64,000 nt of DNA from Heterotrichella gracilis (Eukaryota > Sar > Xanthophyceae > Tribonematales > Xanthonemataceae). Under the pieces are notes generated by a model. That model saw only the letters and a list, made by a program, of their open reading frames with translations, did not search any database and was not told where the DNA came from. The translations under genes and the position numbers were made by a program. Of the stretch, positions 43,201 through 53,934 are shown piece by piece. Location: assembly GCA_032358255.1 (NCBI GenBank), contig JAULBX010023741.1:1-64000 (forward strand), read 5' to 3'. The stretch's first letter is position 1. Each line of letters begins with the position of its first letter.

Positions 43201-46200
43201 ATAGGCTGGAACTTGGCAGGTAAGAAATTCTCTTCTTTTTCAAAAAAGGAAGAAGAGAAACACCTGTGCAAGTGAGTGCACAAGGCGGCATAGTCCCCAA
43301 GAAAACATAATGTATATGTTGTAGGGCTCTGATGACAAGGGTGTGGGAGGTGGTATTTAATCCTATTTATCCCTGGCAGTGCGCGAGGGGTACGGGGTTG
43401 GTAATCATCACCTGCACCCCTGCTGGATGCAGGTGCAGGGTGGAGCTGCAATTAGTGCTAACTGCATTTTATGGTGCGCAGTAGGGTGTGCAGTGGCAAT
43501 ATTAATTGCGGTTTTGGGTGCGCAGTAGGGTGCGCAGTGGCAATATTAATTGCGGTTTTGGGTGCGCAGTAGGGTGCGCAGTGGCAATATTAATTGCGGT
43601 TTTGGGTGCGNNNNNNNNNNNNNNNNNNNNNNNNNNNNNNNNNNNNNNNNNNNNNNNNNNNNNNNNNNNNNNNNNNNNNNNNNNNNNNNNNNNNNNNNNN
43701 NNNNNNNNNNCAGTGGCAACATTTAATATAGTTGTGGTGGGCAGTAGGGTGCGCAGTGGCAATTAAAAAGGTATCTTAAAGGTGCGCATTGGGCCCTCAC
43801 TAGTACGGTACCCTAGTCTAGGACAATGCCCATAGGTAGGGTGCTGATTGTGCCTACTGGGCGGTTGCTTGATCAGTACAGCGTGGCAGTGACTGCGTGT
43901 GGGTGCCGCCAGGGCTTTGGCACACATGGTATATACCTGTGTGTTTGCTCTTGTTCTTGGCTTGGAGTAGTCACGCTTACTAGCTACTCGGCCCCATCCA
44001 GTTTCATGGACAACTGGTAGTGTAACACTGTATGCACCCCGGCGCATATGAATGGATGAGAAGGAACCCTAGCTTGGTATCATGCTGAGCAACGCATGAC
44101 ACAAAAATCGGAGGCTGAAGCCAGTGGTATATGGTGTCGGACCCCTATTTTCAAAAGTGTTTTATATTGTATACTGTTTTAAATATACAACTTCCTAGAA
44201 ATACTCTACATAGAGTGACATTTAAGATCAAAGTCGATTCTTTTAATGGGTTCAAATAGTACAAATGCGTATCTACAGACCATTTGAACATGTAGGTATA
44301 GGAGAACAAACATTGTACACCATGTCCTTATTGTACACCAAACGCACTCACTGCTGTGAAAACCTGTATTGGTTAGTCAAAATTAAATCCGAGGGTATTA
44401 AGGGGTATTACCATGCTTAAAAAAAGGTTGTTTGTAATTCAATTATAACACTTGCACTACAGGTCTACCCGCGACTAACTAGACTAATTAACGCTGCGGG
44501 GGCATACAACCGATATGCTCTAGAGTTGGGCAATAACAAAATGTCTCCTGGACTAAAGACGACCCCGACTTCACATGACAGGGACTTTATGTGACAGGGC
44601 ACCCTCAGGGTTGAAATAATGTGGCAAAGTGTGCCAGTCTATTGCCATGCATTGTAGTTGCAATTAGCCACAACTCAAAAGGCTCACAGTAGAGGTATAT
44701 TTGAACAGTGTAGTAGAGGTTGCATTGGGTTGATTATGTTGTTGAGTCAGAGCACATAGATCACGGTGAATATGCATAGTACTCACCAGATATGCACACA
44801 ACTTGTCCAGCCGCGAGGCTACCGCAATCGAGGCCCACGTTGGCGGTGCGGAAATTGGTCTCAGTCATCGCGTTGCTAGTCCATATGGTCCAACAGGTGT
44901 TCCCAGCCTGAACGGTGTAAGTAGCACCAGGGCACCCTGCACAGGAATAATAGAGAATCATGACAAGAGGTTTGGCCAGTCTGCCCTGTTGATTAACAAA
45001 GTATTTAATACAAGCAGGGTGGCTTCATTGTGTTGTACCGGTGAGTCATATGAGGCTGGGTTTGACCCCTGACTGTGAGTGTAGTGAGTATCCAAATATG
45101 TCTTGTACTTTTTTATGTGCATTGCATGCAACGACACAACCACCCATGGGGGGCAATACCAGGAAATAGCAGGGATTTGCGCGTACAACCCAACAATTGT
45201 GTCAGGCTTGCTGTCCAAGGTGACTAAGGTGACCAAGGCCTAGATCTTAAATGGCAGAATGCAAGGGGATATTCCAGGCAGGGACACGGTGTACACGGTG
45301 AAGACAATGGAAGCACTGGCGGGGTGCTCTAGATCTCGCCTCGGCTCTATATCTTGAACAAGTTCAACACCTTGGTACAGCCCCTCACAGTGCATGACCG
45401 CATGGGGATGTGCAGGTGATGTAGGTGATGTAGGTGATGTGCTATATTTGCATGATCACTGTGCACTAGAACATTGACTAAACCACACACCCGCGGTAAA
45501 TCTTTTACCAAAACAATAGTTTTGCCCAGAAAATATTTCGACCAAAAGCAGGTAGCAGTAGAAAAACTGTTTCAAACCCTATGCCGTTGTTTTTGCCATG
45601 CTAACGCCCAGGTACCATGGGACACCCACCCACCCTCTACAGCCCCCCAAATTCACATAAATGGGCAAAGTAGGTGGCAAAATGGCCTTTGCACACTTAT
45701 GAGTCCAACTGTACAGTTGGTGACCGCAGAAAATAACATAAGAAAGAAGTTGTAAAGGATTAATCCAATTAACGATAATAATATTGTACTCATCTTAACT
45801 TGATACCTTTATTAAGATGAATTCAACTAAAATCACCTATTCATATTACCATGCATGTATGTGGATCATGTGGTTGCAACTACTGCAATACCCCCAAGGA
45901 AAGTAGAACTACTCCTAGAGGTGTCAACACGCCTGCACTTATGTTTGCCCTGTTCAAGTGATCAAGCAGCCCCCCCATAGGCGCGGGCGTGTTGACACCT
46001 ATCGGATCTCCCTCAAACCTCAAAGGACTTTTCAGTTTTGCACTCAATTTTTTCACGGGCCTTTCAGACACCCTCTTCAACCTTTCTGCAGAAAGCAGGT
46101 GGTAACTTTTTATTTCCTTGGTACATGGTCCCTGAGTGGGTCTCATTTCTGCACCAAAACCTTGCTCGTCTGGCATAGGGTCAAAATGTTCATTATCTAT

Positions 46201-49200
46201 TGTCCCCTCCCAGAAGTGTGCGATGTTGTCTTTGTGCGCAGCACAGGCACACCACTAATCATGATGCCTCTTTGCAATGGATATCAGTCAATAGTTGTCG
46301 GGGGTTTTGGTAGCCAAACGACTTCTTGAAACAAGAAATACAATAAAACAAAAATTGCGTTTCGTTGACAGGTTGGTTATGGTGCATTTATCGTTTCTTA
46401 ATGCAATATGCTGCGAATGTGCGTGGATTATGACACCAGTAGGCGTTAGCATCCACTGTGGTACATGTGGGGGTACCGAATTCCCTTATATTTTAATTAC
46501 CGGTGAGCAGTGAAAGTGAGCAGGGTGCCCAGTTGGTGCGAACAAGTGTCGGCATCGGAATCACAGCATCTATTATTTAGAGTTCCCCGGGATGCAATCA
46601 CGGGTGCCCTGTCATATAGAGTCTTTATCATGTTAAGTCGGGGTCGTTGTTAGATTTGGCAAATTGTGCGAGCTTATTGCCATGCCATTGCAGTTGTGAC
46701 TAGCCACAACTCCGATGGTTGGCAGCAAAAGTACAGTGTACAGTGTAGTGTAGGTTGCATTGGGTTATTTAAGTCATTGCGTCAGAGCAGATAGGCTAGA
46801 TAGGCGCGGGAATATGCATGATACGTGACAAAAATACCAACAACTGCTTTTAGCTTTCTACTGTTATTTTTGTTATATTTCTATGGCATTTCTGTATGTG
46901 TTTCTGTTCTATTTCTACGGCATCTCCGTACGTATTATTTCTACGTCATTTCTGTACTATTTATGTATGTAATTCAATTCTTGCAAACCCGATGTACAGA
47001 ATGCGTCACTTCTCATGTGACTGCAGTCACTGCAATGAGAAGTGCCTCCGAAGGAAGACCAGGATAGGGAGTTTTGAGAAGTAAGAAAAATAAGAGAAAT
47101 AGGTGAAGTAAGCAAAATAGGGGAAATAGGCGGGAATAGGGGTAATAGGAGAACTGGACACAGGGGGAATAGAACTAAGGCGAGGTGAAGCTGATGATGT
47201 GTTTCAGGGGACAACCACCCCTACTCCAAGTTTCCGTCGCCCAGTTGGTTGGTCAGTTTTGGAATGTAGGGCCTACACCTTGCTAGGCAGTGCCTACCAT
47301 GGCTACGAACAACTAGGGTGGTGGTACGAGGTTTCCAGCCCATTTATGACAAGAGAGGCCAGACCTCTGTGGGTGTGGGGTCCCAAGGGGTCGTAATATT
47401 GTTTCCACGTTTTAAGCCTGGAAACTGAAATTTATTGATAAATCATTTAATAGATATATGATTTATAAAAGCTTATATTGCCATTTAATAAATGCAAATA
47501 AGTACTGTCCCTACTGGAAATAATCAACCAGCTAGGGACTGACCAACCAACTCCCCCCCCCCGCCCCCTCCCCCGTCATCCTTTGAGCCCCAATGTCCCC
47601 GGGAACACGACAACAACTTCACCCCGCCTAAGAGAAAGCACGAAAGTACAGAAATATTTCAGAGTATTTATATTCCTTTTGCATCTAGAAATATACCCTA
47701 TTTCGGAAAGCAGGATACAGGAAAATGTATCTGAGTATTTCTACACTTTCTATTCCTTATAAATATGGTCCTATTTTCACACAGTTGCATTTTCACCTCT
47801 ATTTCTATGCTGCATTGCCATATTTCAGAAATACAAAAGTATTCGTTGGTAGTGTGTGTGGTACTTACAAGGTAAGCAGACAACTTGTCCACCTTCGAGG
47901 CTGTTGCAATTGATGCCTGCGTTGGCGGTGCGGAAGTTGGTCTCAGAAATCCCGTTGCTAGTCAATATAGCCCCACAGGTGTCCCCAGCCTTGATGGTGT
48001 AAGTAGCCCCCGGGCACCCTGCACAAGTTAGTTAGTTAGTTCCATGCATCCTGCACCCTGCACAAAAATAGTGTCGAATGACGGCAAGGGATTTGGCCAG
48101 TATGTCCCTGTTTATAAACAAAGTATTCAATACAAGCAGGGTGGCTTCATTGTGTTCTAATAAGAGGGAGTCGTATGAGCCCAGCTCTGCTCCTAAATGT
48201 GAGTGTCCAAAAACGTATTGTATTTATTATAGTGCATCAAATGCAACGACACAACCACCCATTGGAGGCAATGCAGGGAATTTGCACGCACAACCCAATG
48301 ATTGTGGTAAACACTTGCTATCCAATATCCAAGGTGATCGCGGCCTACATCTCGAATGGCTGAATGCACGGAGACATTCCAGCCGAAGGCACGTGTGAAG
48401 CCAATGGGGGCACTAGTGGGATGTTCTAGTTTTGCTTTGTTGTCTATCTTCAACGTCAACAAATCAACTCCTTGGTACAGCCGCTCGCAGTGCATGACCG
48501 CATGGTGATGTGCTGGTGACGTGCTATGTTTGCATGATCACTGTGCACTGGAACCTAATTTTCAGTGTCCATTTAGGTAATTATACAACAAATTTGGAGG
48601 ATCATTTAGAGTTGTTATGATGATGTTTCCATTAACTTGTGGAGCCTTCTTCTAGTAAATGTGGGGCCAGGGTGGCACCGTTAATTTACAGATTGTTAAG
48701 CAAGCAGAATTTTCATTTCCCAGCCGTAATATTGTCGTGCGGTTTGAATGAAATGTAATTCGGCGCCAATTTCAGCGCCAACAGTGACATGTATATTGAT
48801 TGCAAATTAGCCTAGTCATCACATGCACACAGTGGAGTGGCATGGAATGCTGTCCTGGCCACAACGCCATAGGTATTTGCGCTGGCTACCTGCCTTCGCA
48901 CCTAACATTGCGCCAGTGTTGGGGCTGTTGACGGGGGGGGGAGGAGAAAATGGGGTTCCTCGTTGGCCACCGCGAGAGGCTGCGCTCGTGGGTTGTAGCA
49001 TTGGCCCAGGCACTGCAGTCAGGGGGCCAGAGGCAGGCGCTGGATATGTGTTTGGAGGGGCGAGCGTGGGTAGTGCTCCTGTAGCAAGCAAGGTTGGGTG
49101 CAGTAGATGACGATGGTGGAAACGACATTTTTTATGAATGAGGGGTGTTCTCAAGGGATATATGAGATGGTTCATATAACCCAATATAACGTTGTACATA

Positions 49201-52118
49201 ACTTTATCACTTATATAACGTTAACGGAAGGTTATGCATGACCCAGAAATCACAGAAGTGAAGTTTCATGACCATTTTTCTTTACTTTCACTTGCAAGGA
49301 CTAGAAAACTTCTAAACACTCTTGAGTCACACATGTAAGTCTTGGTCCTCTAAAACAGCTTGTTAAGTTGAACAACATGGCACACTGCTCCCCTACTAGG
49401 TTTACTAACAAATACAAACCCTAATATAGGGTTTACAGGTCTGAACCTTCAATCACCAAAATCACCAAGAAACATTTTTATGAAAACAGATTGCCCATGG
49501 GATCACCATAAATTGGTTGCTGGCTAAGGAGTTCAAGTACTGGAGCCTATATGCAACCTGTTGCACCATACAACTACCCATGTCAGGTGTAACATGGCAG
49601 CCTTCTACATGGTTATATAACCCTAACCCTTAAAGGGTTTTATATAATTCAAAACAACCCGTTTTGGCCATATAACCATGGTATAACATTAAAAAAAAAC
49701 CCTCCATATGTCATTTCAGAGCTAACTGCATTTATTAACTTCACAAATATGTTGTGTGAGGTTGGTACCACGTGCTAGCATGTGCAGGGTTCTGTAATTC
49801 AATACCGTTGCAGACCACTGTCGGCAGGTTGGGCACTTGTGTCGGAGCCACGCCGCATGCACTGCCCACGTAGTTGGACAGCCACTGCGCATCCTCCAGG
49901 TGGTCAGACCTGTACCAGGTGCACTGCGTCTCTGTGAATTTTGGGACAGGCACCGTCATCATCGTCCAAAGGATCTGAGTGCCATCACCGCAGATGCTCC
50001 CCATAAAGAAGATGTAGCCGTCTGCGCCTGTGCCCTGGCAGAGGGCTGGGTCTGTGGTGGTGGCTCGGACTCGGACTGAGGACTGGCTGAGACTGGCAGC
50101 TGGCACGCACCCTGCAAATACTGCAAGTCAATGGTTCCACATCACAAATCGAGACATCGCACACTGTGACAAGTGTTGAAGTTTGAAGACCCAGAGGTTC
50201 AACAACACAAGATGGCACAGTTTTTGCTCAGTCCGCGTGGGCTCACTGCATACTGAATGGTTCAGGTCATGTGTATGCTCAAGCAAAGGTGTTTTTGTGC
50301 ACAACTGGCGCTGGCAATGGCGACAATTTGTTGGTGTGTCACCTTGTGCTGCCAATGGGGATTTGCCAAGAGGGGAAGGTGGCGGTGGTGGTGGTGGCTT
50401 TGGTGGCGACGGTGATGGTGCCTTTGTTGACAGTGGTGATGATGGTGTTGACAGTATGCTGACTGCAACGGGGAGGATGACAGGTAATAATTTAGGCACA
50501 TTGAATGGCCCGCAATCAAACCTGGTAAAACCCCTGTTAGGGTCTGCCAGAAGTCAACATAGTCCTTGGAGTTCAATGCAGGACTTGAACGTAGGGGACG
50601 TAAAGGGATTTGCCGTGGCAGTGAAAACCTATGCTCAGTGTGAAGCAACCAGCTGTGGTCATGAAGCGAGCAAACTAACGAGTGAAACCACAATTTATTT
50701 GAAATTGTTGCTTATGAAAAGGCAGTAATTTGTTATAAATAGAAAAACAATACGAGAATAAACAAGCTGATGTTGCAGCTTATTTGACACGATATTTGAT
50801 TTAAAATATCATTCGTTTTCAAACTGAATCTGGAAAATAATATGATGTTTACATAAACTACCAGATTCAGAATAGTTTTCCACCCTAGAGCTGTTCACCG
50901 TCCACTCCTAAACACCTTTCCTTTTCCAGGTCCAGCTTCCCACCCAAAGTGGGCAGACTCCAAATTTACCCACTGAATCACTGATCGATGTCCCAATAAA
51001 CGGCGAATGTAAAACAAAATTAGTTTGCAACCGATTGGAGGCCGATGGATGCAACTAAAACGTTGATACAGCCAGTCGGTGACATCTTTCAAAGAGTCGT
51101 AACCGTTCTGTCAACCTAGTGACGAAAATATAATTATCAGCTATGCCGATGATGTTTTATGGGTCTGTGGTGTCGTCGATTGCCTTGTACTAGCCACCAA
51201 CCTGCCACAATGGAGCGAGGGGTACACCCGCCGGCAATTGACTGCTGCCTACAGTAAGGCTTTGACGTCCTCCATTTAATACTTGTTGTTTAAATGTAAA
51301 ATTTCAGTCTAAAATATTAAAATAAGCCACCCACTTGCCGCGCCAGTGCAAAGGGTGCACCGCCCGCAGGTGACTGCACACCACCCGTACTTCTTCACCC
51401 CGGGGTTGGCGTTTGCAGGGTCATCCCACCAACCTTGATCGTCGCACCTCCCATTTATGGTTTTCTGCAACACATTGCGGACCTTTAAAAAAAAAAAAAA
51501 ACCATAAAAAGCAGTGTTGCATTCCTCAGATGAGGTTGATTAGTCTTTTTTGTATTGCTTGGTAGCCCATCTTGACGTCCTGCATAATGCTTCCAATGCT
51601 GCAAGCGCCAGCGAGTCTGTTCTGCAGCCTATGCAAACATATTTCTTCCACCCCACTTGGCTGGCACGAATGCCCATGGCCCACACACACAACCTATGTA
51701 TAAATGGCTGAATTTGTATGTGCACAGCTTACCCACAATGGCCTCTAGTGCCAAAGAGCCTCCATGGGATTTGCCCATCAACGTGGATCCAACCCCACAT
51801 GCTTGTAGAAAATTATATTCCAACCATATATGCCAGAACGTATCTGATAACTCCACCGTCAACGTGATAACTGCGCTATGAAGAATTGCAGCCCACAGCA
51901 GAACAACTCATATAAAATATAAACCACTAACTACCTCTGTATTCCGGAGGTTTTTGTTCTGCATTCTCAACCATTCAAACTTCATTGAACCCCACCTCTG
52001 TTTCGCAGCTCAAATCACTCCGGGGCTGCAAGTCTTTGCATAGTGGGTCGCATGTAAGGCACCATCCGCCACCCAGTGCCACTACCAGCACCAGGGACAG
52101 TGATGTACAAGCATTCAT
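38575..52118 (-). CDS. RLK2: receptor-like TKL kinase with two LysM modules
   Basis: The proposed exons on the minus strand are 52118-51996, 51464-51335, 50462-50343, 50111-49806, 49078-48902, 48018-47869, 44936-44787, 42573-42367, 41780-41011, 40266-40022, 39601-39254 and 38707-38575. They give 952 residues with all junctions GT-AG and in phase. The order is signal peptide, ShK-like module (42-84), P1 linker, six-Cys module (about 125-226), P2a linker, LysM 1 (286-335), LysM 2 (336-385), P2b linker, TM helix (about 455-477), juxtamembrane segment (to ~690) and kinase. The LysM pair suggests binding of GlcNAc polymers (chitin oligomers or peptidoglycan). LysM kinases of land plants use an unrelated kinase type, so the combination here probably arose independently. 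No hevein exon is present. The 43.6-kb N gap lies in the LysM2-P2b intron and could hide a further module. Confidence 0.72.
40440..40700. repeat. Imperfect AT-rich microsatellite (ATRRTAATGATG type)
   Basis: Degenerate GATGATGTTAATAATGA / AGTAGTAGTAA runs in the intron between the membrane and kinase exons of RLK2. Confidence 0.5.
41011..41780 (-). CDS. RLK2 exon 9: transmembrane helix and juxtamembrane segment
   Basis: 770-base exon, phase 1 in and 0 out. The helix IIAGVCAAALVAAMAAALLV is followed by RYRRHKRRNRK, a Ser/Thr/Asn-rich segment of ~210 residues and the kinase start SLDWMIAADDIEILRKSDGS with loop LGGGNFGK. Confidence 0.85.
42367..42573 (-). CDS. RLK2 exon 8: Pro-rich linker P2b
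   Basis: 207-base phase 1-1 exon encoding PMPRPTSPPSSTSSPNSQRR, TPFSPPSPVNSPNYPNTG. It precedes the membrane exon as P2 does in RLK1. Confidence 0.78.
42660..42780 (-). mobile_element. LINE family A 3'-UTR fragment
   Basis: TTGAGGGAGCCTACTGGGGCTCA...GGTTACCCCGCTTGCTAAATAG resembles the LINE-A 3' end at 6.2-6.3 kb in the same orientation. It lies in the RLK2 intron next to P2b. Confidence 0.5.
43475..43770. repeat. 44-bp tandem repeat interrupted by a gap
   Basis: The unit GTGCGCAGTAGGGTGCGCAG plus TGGCAATATTAATTGCGGTTTTGG recurs with exact 44-base spacing at 43475, 43519, 43563 and 43607. The N block follows, then a diverged unit to ~43765. The assembler probably collapsed a longer array. 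It lies in the RLK2 intron between LysM 2 and P2b. Confidence 0.92.
43611..43710. other. Assembly gap, 100 N
   Basis: Exactly 100 N, the usual placeholder for a gap of unknown size. The true array length and any sequence inside it are unknown. Confidence 0.98.
44570..45470. repeat. LysM-exon duplication unit, copy 2
   Basis: Shares GTAGAGGTTGCATTGGGTT...GTCAGAGCA on one side of the LysM exon and GGTTTGGCCAGTCTG...CAAGCAGGGTGGCTTCATTGTGTT on the other with 46.56-48.54 kb. The exon was therefore duplicated in tandem together with its intron flanks. Confidence 0.85.
44787..44936 (-). CDS. RLK2 exon 7: LysM module 2
   Basis: 150-base phase 1-1 exon (acceptor CCTGTGCAG, donor ATATCTG|GTGAGT). 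It encodes GCPGATYTVQAGNTCWTIW, then NFRTANVGLDCGSLAAGQVV and CIS. About three quarters of its residues are shared with LysM 1. Differences cluster in the loop after the first Cys, where LysM proteins contact sugar. Confidence 0.88.
45600..46200. repeat. Interspersed repeat R, copy 2
   Basis: Similar to 18.97-19.37 kb (CCCCCAAATTCACATAAATGGGCAAA; TTTCACGGGCCTTTCAGACACCCT; CTGGCATAGGGTCAAA). Minus-strand open frame at 45880-46176 is probably part of the element. The origin is unknown. Confidence 0.5.
45919..46000. repeat. Inverted repeat, 15-bp perfect arms
   Basis: AGGTGTCAACACGCC at the left and GGCGTGTTGACACCT at the right are separated by about 52 bases. It lies inside repeat R and may be a short TIR of a small element. 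Confidence 0.8.
47179..47628 (+). mobile_element. Harbinger-like MITE, full copy (450 bp)
   Basis: TIRs are GGCGAGGTGAAG at the left and CTTCACCCCGCC at the right, flanked by TAA on both sides (47176-47178 and 47629-47631). A 3-base TWA-type target duplication is typical of PIF/Harbinger. There is no coding capacity. It is inserted in the intron between the two LysM exons. Confidence 0.88.
47869..48018 (-). CDS. RLK2 exon 6: LysM module 1
   Basis: 150-base phase 1-1 exon (acceptor CTTGTGCAG, donor TTACCTT|GTAAGT). It encodes GCPGATYTIKAGDTCGAI, then NFRTANAGINCNSLEGGQVV and CLP. The YTIKAGDTC start, N-x-x-x-N centre and L-x-x-GQVVC end are the LysM fold pattern. Confidence 0.88.
48902..49078 (-). 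CDS. RLK2 exon 5: Pro-rich linker P2a
   Basis: 177-base phase 1-1 exon encoding PGPMLQPTSAASRGGQRG, TPFSPPPPVNSPNTGAML. Together with ~250 bases of the following intron it is a duplicate of P2b and its intron (42.1-42.57 kb). Confidence 0.75.
49806..50111 (-). CDS. RLK2 exon 4: six-Cys module
   Basis: 306-base phase 1-1 exon. It has GCVPAASLSQSS, DPALCQGTGADGYIFF, CGDGTQILW, QCTWYRSDHLED, YVGSACGVAPTQV and LPTVVCNG. All six Cys of RLK1 are kept. Confidence 0.8.
50343..50462 (-). CDS. RLK2 exon 3: Pro-rich linker P1
   Basis: 120-base phase 1-1 exon (CCCGTTGCAG ... CACAAG|GTGACA) encoding APSPSPPKPPPPPPPSPLGK. Confidence 0.7.
50530..50760. mobile_element. Fragment of the 35.4-kb TIR transposon family
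   Basis: GTGGCAGTGAAAACCTATGCTCAGTGTGAA...AACGAGTGAAACCACAATTT is a diverged match to the left arm of the element at 35395. It lies in an RLK2 intron, and no opposite TIR is seen. Confidence 0.6.
51335..51464 (-). CDS. RLK2 exon 2: ShK-like Cys module
   Basis: 130 bases, phase 0 to 1. It encodes GRCDDQGWWDDPANANPGVK and then YGWCAVTCGRCTLC. The donor is GGCAA|GTGGGT, shifted by one base change but in the same phase as RLK1. Confidence 0.75.
51996..52118 (-). CDS. RLK2 exon 1: signal peptide
   Basis: Starts MNACTSLSLVLVVALGGGWC and is followed by LTCDPLCKDLQP. It is three residues shorter in the hydrophobic core than RLK1. The donor is ACAGAG|GTGGGG in phase 0. Confidence 0.72.
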
Positions 52119-52124
52119 GAGCCT

Positions 52125-53700
52125 GACATAGGCCCAAATACAAGCCTTGCTTGAAACTCTTGCAAGATCTGCAGGGAGCGAACCTGTTGCTTCCAAAGGG
52201 GTGCACTCCGCTGCGCTGGTCTGGACTTGCAGGCAACAAACAAATGCACTTTAGTACAGGGTCACCTGATTTTATGCCCTTCCGTGCAGAAAGTGGCCTT
52301 TTGAACATTGGAACTGGATATTGGTGTGTGTGCAGGAGGACTTTAATACATCTCGTGTACATCACACGCTATACCAATTGTCTCCAGGTGTGCGTCCGTG
52401 CTTATGTGACAATGAACGTGTATTCTATAATCATGCTTTATCCCGCTTGTGTGCTCAATAGAGTGCGCCTGGTAGATTTCATAAAGTTCAATCTGGGGGA
52501 AGCAAAACCTGCTAGCACTTGGAACTAAACCTGGTAGCAATTGGAACTAGCGGCAAGCTAGCGGTAACCTAGCGACAAGCACCCAGGAAGGCCTTGCAGG
52601 TGTGGAACGCAATTAACCTCCTCGCGCACTCCCTACACAGTACAGCTTGCAATATATTTACAACATGTGTCTTTTTCAGGCGCGCATGTGAACGTGAACT
52701 CCACAGTTGGAAGTGGTTTCAAAACATCAGTGAGGGCGCCTTACCAGCAGCCATGGCTATGAACAAAAAACCCTTCACCTGCAAGATTGTGTTGCTGCAA
52801 AGACGCTGGTAGAGCATATTCTAGCCTACAACCATGACTTTACAGTGGATCATGTGCATATGCATGCATTAGCATCATGCGCTTCTATCTGTGTCCCAGC
52901 ACCCTTGGGCAAATTGAATACATGTGTGCGCTTGTGGTTCGTACCGGTCACTCCAGGTTGCTCCTTAGAAGTGGGCGACGTAGGTACTTGGAAGTGGAGT
53001 GCCCTACATAATGACCACAGATGCTGCCCTGCCTAGGTGCCTTGCTGCCCAGTTGTACACGTTCACGGCACGTGGGGGAGAATTTGTCAAGTCCAGGTAC
53101 TTTTGGCTGCAACTGTGTCCTTGCACTTCTGTGTTGGTGGCCTGCCTTGCCCGTTTGAGGCTAGCAGGTGTGAGGCGCCTGGTGGGGTCACGACCGGAAC
53201 CGGCTAAACGGTTCGCCTCACAAGGTCAGGCTGTTGCTGTTGTCTGCTAATGTTGTCACAGTGCACCGCAGGTATTCCTGTTTCCTTACTTGCCACTTGA
53301 TGTTTCAGCTTTGGCAAACTGCTGCCGTTTTCTATCTCGATGTTCCCTGACGGGCGCCCCATTTTGTGGACCCCGTCCTGTTCCGCTCTGCCCTGTTTTT
53401 TCGCAAACCTTTTTTCCTTGAAAGGTTTGAAAGGTTTTTCATCACCTACATCTTGCCCCTAACATTTGCCTGCAACAGGAATTTCGCTGGTGATATCAAG
53501 CCGCACAAAGATGTTTACGAGCGTGTTGCCGCCTGGGGTTCAGGAGTTTTCATCGACGCATGCATTTTGATGCAAGCATGTGCACCCAGCCTGGTGAAGT
53601 ATTGGTACCTGGGTGTAGGCAGTGAGAGTAAAAGGGCGAGTGAAACGGGATAAACAACGCTGAAGCCCTTCTATGTGTTTACCCACAATCATTCTTCATT
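52125..53700. promoter_or_regulatory. RLK2 5' flank, homologous to the RLK1 5' flank
   Basis: Ordered matches to 31.7-33.2 kb (see that entry). At least ~1.5 kb of upstream sequence was duplicated with the gene, so shared regulation is plausible. No gene is supported within it. Confidence 0.5.
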
Positions 53701-53934
53701 TGCCCGCATTTCATGTGTGTCGATAAGGCATGTGGGGTTGGATCCCCATCGAGCTTTTGCACAAGTCCCCATCCAAGTATTCTACCGTTGACCGCCAATC
53801 ACCCCCGTGTATGCTGACATACTGCATAGTTTCCTGCTCGCATTGACTGTGCCACACGGTGTTTAACCACAAGTACAATATATATAATCAAAACATTTAC
53901 AAGATCTACAAGATATTTTTTACAGTCACCCTAA

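Larger units (their letters stand above)
46560..48540. repeat. LysM-exon duplication unit, copy 1
   Basis: Counterpart of 44.57-45.47 kb, enlarged by the MITE at 47179-47628 and by a stretch rich in TATTTCTA-type repeats (about 46.85-47.0 and 47.65-47.83 kb). Confidence 0.85.

Noticed and set aside
43475-43770. 44-bp repeats as a CRISPR array
   Set aside because: Units are contiguous with no variable spacers and lie in a eukaryotic intron, so this is a satellite.
49600-49680. AACCCTAACCC-like and TTTAGGG-like motifs (also near 30870 and 42100) as interstitial telomere
   Set aside because: Only one or two units each and not in tandem. Chance in AT-rich sequence.
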